The notes under the pieces: model-generated
Told to the model about the DNA's origin: nothing
Databases searched by the model: none
What the model saw: only the letters and a program-made list of their open reading frames with translations
Assembly (NCBI GenBank): GCA_029953615.1
Contig: CP124529.1
Location: 1,240,001-1,304,000, forward strand
Direction: 5' to 3'
Length of the DNA: 64,000 nucleotides
DNA from: Pseudomonas putida
GTDB lineage: Bacteria; Pseudomonadota; Gammaproteobacteria; Pseudomonadales; Pseudomonadaceae
Made by a program: the position numbers and the translations under genes
In this document: positions 8,409 through 17,608 of the stretch, one piece after another
Layout of the letters: each line of letters opens with the position of its first letter
Position numbering within the stretch: position 1 is the first letter of the stretch

Positions 8409-9092
8409 CTACCCCTTACGCAATACATAGACCCGCCACATGGCATAGAACGGCAGGAAGTCGAGGCGTTCCTGGATTCTGAAGCCGGCGGCTCGAAATT
8501 CTTCTTCGACCGTGTCGGCCGGTAACACAAAACGGTTCTGGTAATTGTCCTGGTCGCCCTTCCTGGCGCTGCGGCGCTGTTCCAGCTTTTTCCGGCGCCA
8601 GGCCTTGAAGTTACCATCCACCCACAGTGACAGGATCACACTATCACGGCTAACACGTTGAAATTCCGAAAGAATGGTCTTTCTGTGCGCCGCTTCGCCA
8701 ATGTGGTGGAACAGGCGCATGCAGAAAATGCTGTCCACCGAGTTGTCTGGCAAGTCGATGGCAAACGCGGAAGTTTGCAAAGGACGTACCCGTGCCACTA
8801 CCTCTGGCGCTTGCGCGGTACAGGCTGTCTCGATCATCGCTTCGGAGTTGTCGGCGCCGATGATCACTCGGTTGGGCTTTTCTGCCAGCAACGGCCAGAA
8901 GCGGCCCGCACCACATGGCAGGTCGAGGACCAGGCCAGGTTCACCTGCCAATGCCAAGGCGCGACGCGCCAGTTGCTCATCACGCTTGTGGGAAAGGCGC
9001 CGCGCCAGGCCGTCCTGGTGCTTGAGAAAGTACTCGCGGGCATGTTCTTTGTCGTACTTCTCGGAAAATTCAAGCTTGATGGGGCTACGCAT
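8409..9092 (-). CDS. Class I SAM-dependent methyltransferase (orf222-like, ColR regulon)
   Basis: The product has 227 residues. The Rossmann motif I is clear (LVLDLPCGAGRF, about residues 54-65), followed by an acidic motif II region (VIIGADNS) and a post-motif region DNSVDSIFCMRLFHHI. The C-terminal half is basic and contains KAWRRKKLEQRR. The substrate is unknown; a lipid or LPS-related target is possible given its partner inaA, 6 bases downstream. The gene has its own upstream region of 107 bases after colS, which contains a near-perfect ColR box 66 bases before the ATG. It matches the P. putida orf222 gene next to colRS. Confidence 0.85.
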   Translation of the reverse strand: MRSPIKLEFSEKYDKEHAREYFLKHQDGLARRLSHKRDEQLARRALALAGEPGLVLDLPCGAGRFWPLLAEKPNRVIIGADNSEAMIETACTAQAPEVVARVRPLQTSAFAIDLPDNSVDSIFCMRLFHHIGEAAHRKTILSEFQRVSRDSVILSLWVDGNFKAWRRKKLEQRRSARKGDQDNYQNRFVLPADTVEEEFRAAGFRIQERLDFLPFYAMWRVYVLRKG

Positions 9093-9158
9093 TGGGCATC
9101 TCCTGACTCCATTCCGCCCACATTAGGTAAGCAAGCGTAGGAATCAGGTCATGCTCAT

Positions 9159-9174
9159 GTGAAAAATATGTTGA
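9159..9174 (-). promoter_or_regulatory. Putative ColR-binding site upstream of the methyltransferase-inaA operon
   Basis: Read on the minus strand the site is TCAACATATTTTTCAC. It matches 15 of 16 positions of the P. putida ColR consensus as I recall it, YYNASNNYTTTTTSAC. The one mismatch is at the Y before the T-run. The site points toward the operon and lies 66 bases before the methyltransferase ATG. Confidence 0.65.
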
Positions 9175-9199
9175 GCCCCGAATGACCTGTTACAACTGA

Positions 9200-10510
9200 T
9201 TACTCGACCAACGCCTCCGGGTCGCCCTTGGCTGCGGTATTGCTAAGGTCCACCCTGAAGCGGCAGCCGTGCGGCAAGGTCGAGGTCAGGGTGACCTGCC
9301 ACCCCTGGTCGTCGCAGATCCGCTGTACCAGCGACAGGCCCAGGCCCAGCCCCTCGCCGCGTCGCTCGTCGCCGCGCACGAACGGCCGGAACATGGCCTC
9401 GCGCTGTTCTTCCGGGATACCCACGCCACTGTCCTCCACGCTGAAGCCATTGGCTTCCAGGCTCAGGCGGATATAGCCGCTATCGGTGTAGTGCGCGGCA
9501 TTGCGCAGCAGGTTGCCCATCACCGACTGCAGGAAGGTGGCGTTGTACAGCACCGGGCTGGCACTGACGCGGCCATCGAAATACAGCGCCAGGCCCTTCT
9601 GCTCGATAGTGTCGCGCCAAACGCCGACCAGTTCGTCAGCCACTTCGCGAAGGGTAGCCCGCGAAGCCACCGCACCCTCGTCGCGCTGTGCCCGGGCCAG
9701 CATCAGGAAGGTCTTGACCAGTTCGCGCATTTCTTCCGTGGCCCGCGCCACACGCTCCACCTGGCTACGCGAACGGGCGTCCAGCGTCGGGTTTTCCATC
9801 AGCAGTTCGCACGAGGTCGCCAGCACCATCAAGGGCGTGCGCAGCTCGTGACTGACGTCGCTGGTGAACAACCGTTCGCGGGTCAGCGCATCGCGCAGGC
9901 GGCCCAAGGTATCGTCGAAAGCTACCGCCAGTTGGCCGACTTCGTCCGCGGCATAGTCCGGCGCCAGGGGCGGGGCCAGGCCCAGCAGCTGGTCGCGGTG
10001 GCGTACCTGACGCGCCAGGCGGATCACCGGTGCCATCACCCGGCGCGCCACCAGCCAGCCGAGAATGACCGCCAGCACCAGGCTGAGCACGAAGCCTACC
10101 ACCACCACCGCGAACAGCAGCCGTTCGCGTTCCTCGAAGTCACTCTGGTCCTGCAACAGCACATAACGGCGACCGTCGACGATCTCGACCATGGCGTGGT
10201 AAGACAGCTGGTCGCGGAACACCTCATGGAAGCCTCGGTCGAGGTGGCGCAAGTCTTTGGGCAGTTCGAAATCGTCACGCCCGCCGCTGAAGTAGAACAG
10301 CTGGTCGGGGCGGGGCCGGTGGCTCCAGTCACTGACGCTGTCCATGCGCAGCAGACGCTGCAAGTCGCCGCCCAATACCGTGGAAATCAGCCGTTCTTCG
10401 ACCAGGTGCACAGTGCCGACAATGCCGAAGGCGAAGGCCCCGGCCACCAGCGCACTCATCAGGGCAAAGGCGATGATGATGCGCTGGGCAAGGCTTTGCT
10501 TAAACTCCAT
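9200..10510 (-). CDS. colS: Sensor histidine kinase ColS (Zn/Fe-responsive)
   Basis: The product has 436 residues. The ATG at 10510 lies inside the 3' end of colR (11-base overlap). With this start every published metal-ligand position of P. putida ColS is in register: His35, Glu38, Asp57, Glu96 and the ExxE pair Glu126/Glu129. Longer starts would break this. Order: TM1 (about 10-33), a periplasmic sensor of about 100 residues, TM2 (about 131-153), HAMP, HisKA with SDVSHELRTPL, and a HATPase domain with NLLRNAAHY, VEDSGVGIP and GLGLGLSL. It senses excess zinc or ferric iron and phosphorylates ColR to protect the envelope. Confidence 0.95.
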   Translation of the reverse strand: MEFKQSLAQRIIIAFALMSALVAGAFAFGIVGTVHLVEERLISTVLGGDLQRLLRMDSVSDWSHRPRPDQLFYFSGGRDDFELPKDLRHLDRGFHEVFRDQLSYHAMVEIVDGRRYVLLQDQSDFEERERLLFAVVVVGFVLSLVLAVILGWLVARRVMAPVIRLARQVRHRDQLLGLAPPLAPDYAADEVGQLAVAFDDTLGRLRDALTRERLFTSDVSHELRTPLMVLATSCELLMENPTLDARSRSQVERVARATEEMRELVKTFLMLARAQRDEGAVASRATLREVADELVGVWRDTIEQKGLALYFDGRVSASPVLYNATFLQSVMGNLLRNAAHYTDSGYIRLSLEANGFSVEDSGVGIPEEQREAMFRPFVRGDERRGEGLGLGLSLVQRICDDQGWQVTLTSTLPHGCRFRVDLSNTAAKGDPEALVE

Positions 10511-11184
10511 CACGGCCCTCGGCGAGGCGATAGCCGACGCCATGGACGGTATGCAGCAGCGGTTTTTCGAACGGCTTGTCGATCACCTGGCGCAGCTGGT
10601 GCACGTGGCTGCGCAGGCTGTCGCTGTCGGGGCAATCATCGCCCCACAGGGCTTCTTCCAGCACTTCACGGCGCAACACGTGCGGGCTTTTCTGCATCAG
10701 CACCGCCAGCAGCTTGAGGCCGACCGGGTTGAGCTTGAGCAGGCGGCCCTGGCGGGAAACTTCCAGGGTGTCCAGGTCGTAGCTCAGGTCAGCCACCTGC
10801 AGGGTACGCCGTCCACCGCCCTGGGCACGACGCAGCACCGCTTCGATGCGTGCGGCCAGCTCCGACAGGGCGAAAGGCTTGAGCAGGTAATCGTCGGCAC
10901 CGGAGCGGAAGCCTTGCAGGCGATCATCCAGTTGGTCGCGGGCAGTGAGCATGATCACCGGCGTGTCACGGCGAGCGTCTTCGCGCAGACGCTTGGCACA
11001 GCGTGTAGCCGTCGATGCCGGGCAGCATGATGTCGAGAACGATCAGGTCGTAGTGCTCGGTGGCAGCCAGGTGCAGGCCGGACAGGCCATCCTGGGCGCA
11101 GTCGACGGTATAGCCCTTCATGCCCAGGTAATCGGCCAGATTGGCCAGGATATCGCGGTTGTCTTCAACCAAAAGAATGCGCAT
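10500..11184 (-). pseudogene. colR: Response regulator ColR, frame broken by one extra base (probably sequence error)
   Basis: From the ATG at 11184 (AGGAG site upstream) the receiver domain reads MRILLVEDNRDILANLADYL with phospho-acceptor Asp in LIVLDIMLPG. Near 10993 an extra base (CCAAGCG in place of CCAGCG on the coding strand) shifts the frame and gives a stop after 73 residues. Removing it restores a 227-residue OmpR/PhoB-type regulator: the receiver continues into TPVIMLTARDQ, then the winged-helix domain ending GVGYRLAEGRDGV. Both halves are otherwise intact. If the shift is real, ColR would lack its DNA-binding domain and the ColR boxes nearby would be idle. A sequencing or assembly error is more likely. 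Confidence 0.9.
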
Positions 11185-11282
11185 CGGTTTCTCCTGTGCG
11201 GCGCTTCTCGCTGTGGTGCGCGGCAGGCGCAGCTTAAGGCCTATGCCGGCGGGGTGCCAGCCCTGGGGAAAATTCACCGCAC

Positions 11283-11298
11283 TTGACGGTTTTTTCAC
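11283..11298 (+). promoter_or_regulatory. Putative ColR-binding site between colR and the PAP2 phosphatase gene
   Basis: The sequence TTGACGGTTTTTTCAC matches all 16 positions of the ColR consensus as I recall it (YYNASNNYTTTTTSAC). It points toward the PAP2 gene, 69 bases before its ATG, which is nearly the same geometry as the site upstream of the methyltransferase. It lies 98 bases upstream of the colR start on the other strand and could also affect colR. Confidence 0.7.
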
Positions 11299-11367
11299 TG
11301 ATCCTTCACGGACACAGGATAGCGGGCGGCCGACAATGCCCGATCTTTTTCGCGCCCTGGAGCCGTC

Positions 11368-12096
11368 ATGCAGCAACCAAACCGCCCTCGCCCGCTCAAT
11401 TTCTGGCTTTACCTGGGGCTCCCCTTGGCGACCGCGCTGGGCTTGATCCTGCTGGAACTGACCTCGGTCGACATGGACATTGCCAACCTGTTCTTCGACC
11501 CTGCCGCCGGGCAGTTCATCGGCCGCCACAGCTATTTGCTGGAGAACATCCTGCATGACCGGGTCAAGCAAATGGTGATCCTGCTGGGCGTGCTTTCGCT
11601 ACTGACCTTTGCCGCCAGTTTCTTCGTGAAGCGCCTGTTCGGCTGGCGCCGTGAGCTGGGTTGCCTGGTGCTGGCGCTGGGCCTGTCGACGGCGTTTGTC
11701 ACGCCACTGAAAAAGGTCACCCAGGTGCAGTGCCCGTGGAGCCTGACCCAGTTTGGCGGCACCGAGACCTACAGCAAGCTGCTGGAACCGCGGCCGGCGA
11801 CCGACAAGCCCGGGCTGTGCTGGCCAGGCGGGCATGCGGCAACCGGGTTCTGCCTGTTCGGTCTGTTCTTCATGTTGCGTGATCGCAAGCCGCGGCTGGC
11901 GCGGGCGGCCTTGGCGGTGGCCTTCGTGGCCGGGTCGGTGCTTTCACTGGGGCGGATGATGCAGGGGGCACACTTCCTGTCGCATAACGTGTGGACGGCT
12001 GTGTTCTGCTGGTTGATCGGGTTGGGGTCGTATTACCTGGTTCTGTATCGTCGGGGAATGGCTGAGGTACCTGCCGCTGAGCGTAGCGTCGCCTGA
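11368..12096 (+). CDS. PAP2-family membrane phosphatase
   Basis: The product has 242 residues with about six predicted membrane helices. The three-part phosphatidic-acid-phosphatase signature is present in variant form: KKVTQVQCPW, then PGGHAATGF (usually PSGH) and GRMMQGAHFLSHNVWTA with the catalytic His. Related enzymes dephosphorylate lipid A, undecaprenyl pyrophosphate or phospholipids on the periplasmic side. The exact substrate cannot be told. The gene is divergent from colR and has a perfect ColR-box match 69 bases upstream, so it probably belongs to the ColR response, which includes other lipid A-modifying genes. It converges on groEL. Confidence 0.85.
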   Translation: MQQPNRPRPLNFWLYLGLPLATALGLILLELTSVDMDIANLFFDPAAGQFIGRHSYLLENILHDRVKQMVILLGVLSLLTFAASFFVKRLFGWRRELGCLVLALGLSTAFVTPLKKVTQVQCPWSLTQFGGTETYSKLLEPRPATDKPGLCWPGGHAATGFCLFGLFFMLRDRKPRLARAALAVAFVAGSVLSLGRMMQGAHFLSHNVWTAVFCWLIGLGSYYLVLYRRGMAEVPAAERSVA

Positions 12097-12100
12097 CCCA

Positions 12101-12202
12101 GGGGCCGCTTTGCGGCCCTTTCGCGACACAAGGCCGCTCCTACAGGTTACGCGATCCCTTGTAGGAGCGGCCTTGCGTCGCGATGGGCTGCGCAGCAGCC
12201 CC
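12101..12202. repeat. Inverted pair of REP elements, family B
   Basis: Family B arms (GGGGCCGCTTTGCGGCCC, then CAAGGCCGCTCCTACAGG) face a complementary copy (GTAGGAGCGGCCTTG, then GATGGGCTGCGCAGCAGCCCC). The pair lies between the converging PAP2 and groEL genes. Confidence 0.85.
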
Positions 12203-12223
12203 AATGGCCCCCAACAGGAAAAC

Positions 12224-12258
12224 AAAAAAGCCCCGGTTCTCGCGAACCGGGGCTTTTT
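12224..12258 (-). terminator. Rho-independent terminator of groESL
   Basis: A perfect stem (AAGCCCCGGTTC / GAACCGGGGCTT) with a short loop ends in a T-run on the minus strand, 25 bases after the groEL stop. It also has T residues on the plus strand, so it may work both ways. Confidence 0.9.
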
Positions 12259-12282
12259 GATGGTGCTGGGGGTAAGGCTGGC

Positions 12283-13929
<1,647 letters not shown>

Positions 13930-13970
13930 TTAATCCTTGAAATTCTTTGGAGTAACGGGAAGTCAGGAAA

Positions 13971-14264
13971 TCAGCCTTCGATAACGGCGAGGATTTCGTT
14001 CTCGGCCATGACCAGCAGGTCTTCGCCATCGACTTTCACGGTGTTGCTGCCCGAGTAAGGGCCGAAAACCACTTTGTCACCCACTTTCACGGCCAGCGCA
14101 CGAACTTCGCCGTTGTCCAGGATGCGACCGGTGCCGACGGCGACGACTTCGCCGCGGTTTGGTTTTTCAGCGGCCGAACCTGGCAGGACGATACCGCCAG
14201 CGGTTTTCGATTCTTCTTCGCTGCGACGGATGACTACGCGGTCATGCAGAGGACGAAGCTTCAT
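13971..14264 (-). CDS. groS: 10 kDa co-chaperonin GroES
   Basis: The product has 97 residues, beginning [18 protein letters not shown]; the ATG at 14264 has a GGGAGAG site upstream. The mobile loop [16 protein letters not shown] and the C-terminal [10 protein letters not shown] are typical. A start 15 codons upstream is rejected because the family begins at MKLRPL and the ribosome site fits. GroES caps the GroEL ring in the cytoplasm. It is the first gene of the groESL operon. Confidence 0.99.
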   Translation of the reverse strand: MKLRPLHDRVVIRRSEEESKTAGGIVLPGSAAEKPNRGEVVAVGTGRILDNGEVRALAVKVGDKVVFGPYSGSNTVKVDGEDLLVMAENEILAVIEG

Positions 14265-14410
14265 TGTCGATCTCTCCCAAATAGTGGTTTTCATCGGCCG
14301 GTGTGACACCGGCGGGTTGATGCTGTCCGGCGTTGCCGGGGGTGGCCCGCAATGGGCGAACCACCTGAGTTATGCCTGGTGTTGCCACCAGAAACCTTGC
14401 GGTGACCACT

Positions 14411-14438
14411 ACATGAGGCCGCCATATTCAATTACAAG
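14411..14438 (-). promoter_or_regulatory. Sigma32-type heat-shock promoter of groESL
   Basis: On the minus strand CTTGTA and CCTCATGT are separated by 14 bases, close to the heat-shock consensus (CTTGAA, 13-15 bases, CCCCATnT). The site is about 147 bases before the groES ATG. No CIRCE inverted repeat was found in the 320-base gap, which otherwise holds a REP pair. Confidence 0.6.
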
Positions 14439-14475
14439 GCTTGTTTCAGAAAATTTTTCATTAGCCTGAAAAGCT

Positions 14476-14580
14476 TGGGGCCGCTTCGCGCCCCTTTCGC
14501 GGCACAAGGCCGCTCCTACAGGGGGTCGTGAACTCTGCAGGAGCGGCCTTGTGCCGCGAAAGGGGCGCGAAACGGCCCCA
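14476..14580. repeat. Inverted pair of REP elements, family B
   Basis: A nearly perfect palindrome: outer arms TTGGGGCCGCTTCGCGCCCC and its complement, inner arms CACAAGGCCGCTCCT and its complement, separated by about 18 bases. It lies between fxsA (3' end) and the groES promoter on the same strand, so it may insulate the two units. Confidence 0.85.
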
Positions 14581-14585
14581 GGTTG

Positions 14586-15047
14586 TTACTTGTCGCGGCG
14601 TTCGTATTCGCCTTCGATCACGTTCGGACGGTGCCCGCCATCACGCGGCTGTGCCTGGAACGGGTCGTCCTGGAATGCGCGCTGGCGCATGGCCTGCGCC
14701 TCGGCACGCTCGCGCATCTTGCGTGCAGCCAGATGACGGGTGAATGGCAGCAGGCATAGCAGGCCCAGCACGTCGCTGATGAAACCTGGCAGCAACAGCA
14801 GGCCGCCACCCACGGCCAGCATCATGCCCTGGAACATGTCCTCGGCGGGCAACTCGCCACGCTGCAGGCTTTCACGTGCGCGCAGCGCGGTGGCCAGCCC
14901 GGCCACGCGCATTACCAGCACACCCAGCGCGGAGCCGGCGATGATCAGCAGCAGCGCCGGGAAGAAACCGATGGCGGCACTGACCTTGACGAAGACGAAC
15001 AGCTCCAGCACGGGAAACAGGAGAAACAGCAGTAGAAAAGCACGCAT
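14586..15047 (-). CDS. fxsA: FxsA family membrane protein
   Basis: The product has 153 residues. The start is MRAFLLLFLLFPVLELF, preceded by GAGGA. It has about three hydrophobic segments, then a charged cytoplasmic tail rich in Arg, Glu and Gln (RKMRERAEAQAMRQR). FxsA of E. coli, when overproduced, reduces exclusion of phage T7 by the F plasmid; its normal role is unknown. The position next to groESL is conserved in Pseudomonas. A 78-codon extension upstream is rejected, since it overlaps the next gene and hides the membrane start. Confidence 0.9.
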   Translation of the reverse strand: MRAFLLLFLLFPVLELFVFVKVSAAIGFFPALLLIIAGSALGVLVMRVAGLATALRARESLQRGELPAEDMFQGMMLAVGGGLLLLPGFISDVLGLLCLLPFTRHLAARKMRERAEAQAMRQRAFQDDPFQAQPRDGGHRPNVIEGEYERRDK

Positions 15048-15114
15048 CAAAGCATTCCTCGTCGGAAGAGAACCTTCCTGTAAGACCAACAGATGGATGC
15101 GTGCGCTCGGCTTT

Positions 15115-15846
15115 TCAACCCTCGACTGCCGTCGCAACCGGCCACTGGTCGGCGCGGGCCAGCAGAACCAGGGCTTCGCGGACTTGTGTCGGCGTGTTGC
15201 AAGCATCAGGGAAAGGCAACCAGTACACCGCCTGGCCGATACGCAAGTGCATGCCTTCACTGTCCACCCCGACCATTTGCGCCGGCGCATGGCGTGGCAA
15301 ACCGGTCAGCTCCACATAATGGGCGATGGCGTTGGCGTGGTCGTTGTTCATGTGCTCGACCATGCTCGCTTCGGCCTTGCCGGCGAACGGGTTGGCCAGG
15401 GTCACCTGGTCGAGCCAGTGGATCGCGCCGAAGCCGCCGATGTAGCGGTGGCGTACAGGTTGTAGCACCCAGAAGTCGAAGTCGTGGGCCTTGTGGTAGT
15501 TGGCGGCGTCCGGGAAATAGCGGTAGTAGCGTTCGGCGGCAGCGTCGATGGCAGCCTCGTCCACCAGCTTGTGCGCTTCGGCCATTACCGTAAGGCGCCC
15601 CACGGCTTGCACGTCCTCGGCTTCTCGCTCACCGACCAGCAGCGAGCACTTGGGGTCTTTCTGCAGGTTGTGGGTGTGCTGGGCGATGCGGCTGATCAGG
15701 ATCAGCGGGTTGCCCTGAGCGTCCAGACAGTACGGCACGACCGAACCGAAGGGGTAGCCGGGCATCGACCTGGAATGGGTCGAGAGCACGCCGCGGTATT
15801 CCTTGAGCAGTAGCTCCCGGGCGGGGCGAATGGCTTTGGTACTCAC
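15115..15846 (-). CDS. HugZ-family / pyridoxamine-phosphate-oxidase-related haem-utilisation protein
   Basis: The product has 243 residues from a GTG start with an AGGAG site 8 bases upstream (V/M-STKAIRPARELL). The N-terminal half is a split-barrel FMN-binding-like domain (GYPFGSVVPYCLDAQGNPLILIS). The C-terminal half is a DUF2470 domain (MVEHMNNDHANAIAHYVEL) holding the His residues that coordinate haem in HugZ-type haem oxygenases. The protein is predicted cytoplasmic. It may degrade haem or handle FMN, but the substrate is inferred only from the family. It is transcribed toward fxsA with a 67-base gap. Confidence 0.8.
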   Translation of the reverse strand: MSTKAIRPARELLLKEYRGVLSTHSRSMPGYPFGSVVPYCLDAQGNPLILISRIAQHTHNLQKDPKCSLLVGEREAEDVQAVGRLTVMAEAHKLVDEAAIDAAAERYYRYFPDAANYHKAHDFDFWVLQPVRHRYIGGFGAIHWLDQVTLANPFAGKAEASMVEHMNNDHANAIAHYVELTGLPRHAPAQMVGVDSEGMHLRIGQAVYWLPFPDACNTPTQVREALVLLARADQWPVATAVEG

Positions 15847-15910
15847 TTGGGGGAACTCCTGGCGGCGGACTGGGTGGCCACAAGATAGCATTATCAGTTG
15901 CAGTGCCAAT

Positions 15911-16029
15911 GGGGCTGCTGCGCAGCCCTTTCGCCGGCAAGCCAGCTCCCACAATAACCGCGAAATGCCCAGGCCTGTGCCGTACCTGTGGGAGCTGGCT
16001 TGCCGGCGATGGGCCGCAATGCGGCCCCA
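15911..16029. repeat. Inverted pair of REP elements, family C
   Basis: Arms of the type CGCCGGCAAGCCAGCTCCCAC and the complement GTGGGAGCTGGCTTGCCGGCG, flanked by GGGGCTGC / GCGGCCCC outer stems. It lies between the DUF481 gene end and the HugZ-like gene start. Confidence 0.85.
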
Positions 16030-16034
16030 AAGAT

Positions 16035-17045
16035 CTACCAGGTAACGCCAAAGCCTGCGGTATAGCGGGTCTTGTCCAGGTCACTCTCACGGGTACCGGT
16101 GATGATGTCCTTCTCCGCCTTGAGGTTGAGCGAGGCCCATTCGGTGACCTTGTAGCGCAGGCCGACCTCGGCATCCAGCGCGTAGTCGGCGACGCCACCC
16201 AGTGGCTTGGCGAACTCACCGTTGGTGAACAACTGCACGTTCTTGCCAATCAGGTAGCGGGTGTAATCCCACTTCACTGCCGCAGAATAGAAGTTGTCCT
16301 TGGCGCCATCCTGGTATTCGAAGTCGGTGCGGTTGATCAGCGACCCCAGCGAGAACGCGCCCAGTTCGTCGTCCCAGAACTGGTAACCCGGGCCGGTACC
16401 CACGGTGCGCTGGCGGGCCAGGTCTTCGACGCGGTCGCGCTTGTACTCCATGCGCCCCTGCCAGAACCACTTCTCGGTGAGGAAGCGGTCCAAAGCGTAC
16501 TCGGCACTCCAGTTGTCGGTGGTGGTGACGTCGTCCTTCGTCTCGCGGTTGTATTCGCCTTCGGCGTTGTGCCGCCAGCGGCCATGGCGGGCGCTGGTCT
16601 TGAAGCCGACGTCATAGTCGTCGGTGTCGTTCTCGGCGCGCTTGTAGTCCAGCGCCACGTCGACGTTGCCCTTCCACACGAAGTCTTCCACCAGAGGTTT
16701 GGGCTTCATGATCTGCTCGATGCTGGCCAGCTCCACGGTCTTCGGCGCATCGCCATTGGCCAGGGTCACCTTGCCGGGCTCGGCGGCTTTCAGCGACTTG
16801 GCACGCTCACCGCTGTAGGCGTCCTGCTTGACCAGCATCTCCTGGTCGCTCTCAAGGGTCTGGACTTCTTTCCAGTCCAGGGCGATGGAACCGCCATAGG
16901 GGGTTTCCAGCAGCAGCTTGCCGCCATCGAAGACTTTGATCTTGCCGCTGAGCCGGTCACCGTTTTTCATCCACACGGTGTCGGCGAACACCGGGGAGGC
17001 GCACAGGGAAACAGCAAGCAGGCACAACAAGGATCTAGAATACAT
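16035..17045 (-). CDS. DUF481 family outer-membrane beta-barrel protein
   Basis: The product has 336 residues. A Sec signal peptide ends at VFA-D (about residue 21). The first mature part is an SH3-like segment (TVWMKNGDRLSGKIKVFDGGKLL). The rest is alternating amphipathic strands of a DUF481 barrel, ending in an aromatic C-terminal residue (GFGVTW) suited to the BAM machinery. E. coli YdiY belongs to the same family and is acid-induced. The function here is unknown. It is a single gene, divergent from the alkyltransferase-like gene across a 166-base gap. Confidence 0.85.
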   Translation of the reverse strand: MYSRSLLCLLAVSLCASPVFADTVWMKNGDRLSGKIKVFDGGKLLLETPYGGSIALDWKEVQTLESDQEMLVKQDAYSGERAKSLKAAEPGKVTLANGDAPKTVELASIEQIMKPKPLVEDFVWKGNVDVALDYKRAENDTDDYDVGFKTSARHGRWRHNAEGEYNRETKDDVTTTDNWSAEYALDRFLTEKWFWQGRMEYKRDRVEDLARQRTVGTGPGYQFWDDELGAFSLGSLINRTDFEYQDGAKDNFYSAAVKWDYTRYLIGKNVQLFTNGEFAKPLGGVADYALDAEVGLRYKVTEWASLNLKAEKDIITGTRESDLDKTRYTAGFGVTW

Positions 17046-17211
17046 AAGCGGGCTATTGTTTGCGGACTTCGGGTTCGATTTGACGAAAAAAGCCGGGCAT
17101 TATCCAGATAACCACGACCAGAGCAAGGAAAGACCGGGAGCATGCCGTTGAGTTCAACTCTCATTTGCCAGACCGTCGGTCCGGTTTCATCTGCAGCCCA
17201 CTGGGGGCCTG

Positions 17212-17565
17212 ATGTCTGACGGATATGAGCATGCCCTGGAATCCGCCGAGGGCCGACGAACGGCGCTGTATTCGGTACTCGGCCAGGTGCCGGCCGGCAA
17301 GGTGGTCAGTTATGGCCAACTGGCCGAGCTGGCGGGCCTTGGTCGGGCAGCACGCTGGGTCGGACGCACCCTTGGGCAACTGCCAGCAGATACTCGGCTG
17401 CCCTGGCATCGGGTGCTTGGCGCTGGTGGCCGGCTGAGCCTGGCACTGGGTACCCCGTCGGGGGATGAACAACGGGCGCGGCTGCGCGCGGAGGGTGTGA
17501 ATGTAGCCAACAATCGTGTGGATATGACGCGCCATGGCTGGCGCCCGATGGAGCACAGCGGTTAG
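17212..17565 (+). CDS. Alkyltransferase-like (ATL) DNA-repair protein, MGMT family without the active Cys
   Basis: The product has 117 residues. It has the DNA-binding part of O6-alkylguanine-DNA alkyltransferases (VPAGKVVSYGQLAELAGLGRAARWVG), but the active-site PCHR reads PWHR (Trp65). Loss of the Cys is the hallmark of ATL proteins. These bind O6-alkylguanine without removing it and pass the lesion to nucleotide excision repair. The C-terminus is short. It lies 43 bases upstream of ampG in the same direction; a functional link is not obvious. Confidence 0.88.
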   Translation: MSDGYEHALESAEGRRTALYSVLGQVPAGKVVSYGQLAELAGLGRAARWVGRTLGQLPADTRLPWHRVLGAGGRLSLALGTPSGDEQRARLRAEGVNVANNRVDMTRHGWRPMEHSG

Positions 17566-17608
17566 AGTGCGCGCTTTGTTTTCGCAAATTTGAGGCAGAT
17601 GTTGGCCC

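Noticed and set aside
10958..11000. Programmed ribosomal frameshift in colR
   Set aside because: No slippery heptamer or downstream structure is obvious, and four other genes show the same type of +1 change, which favours sequence error.
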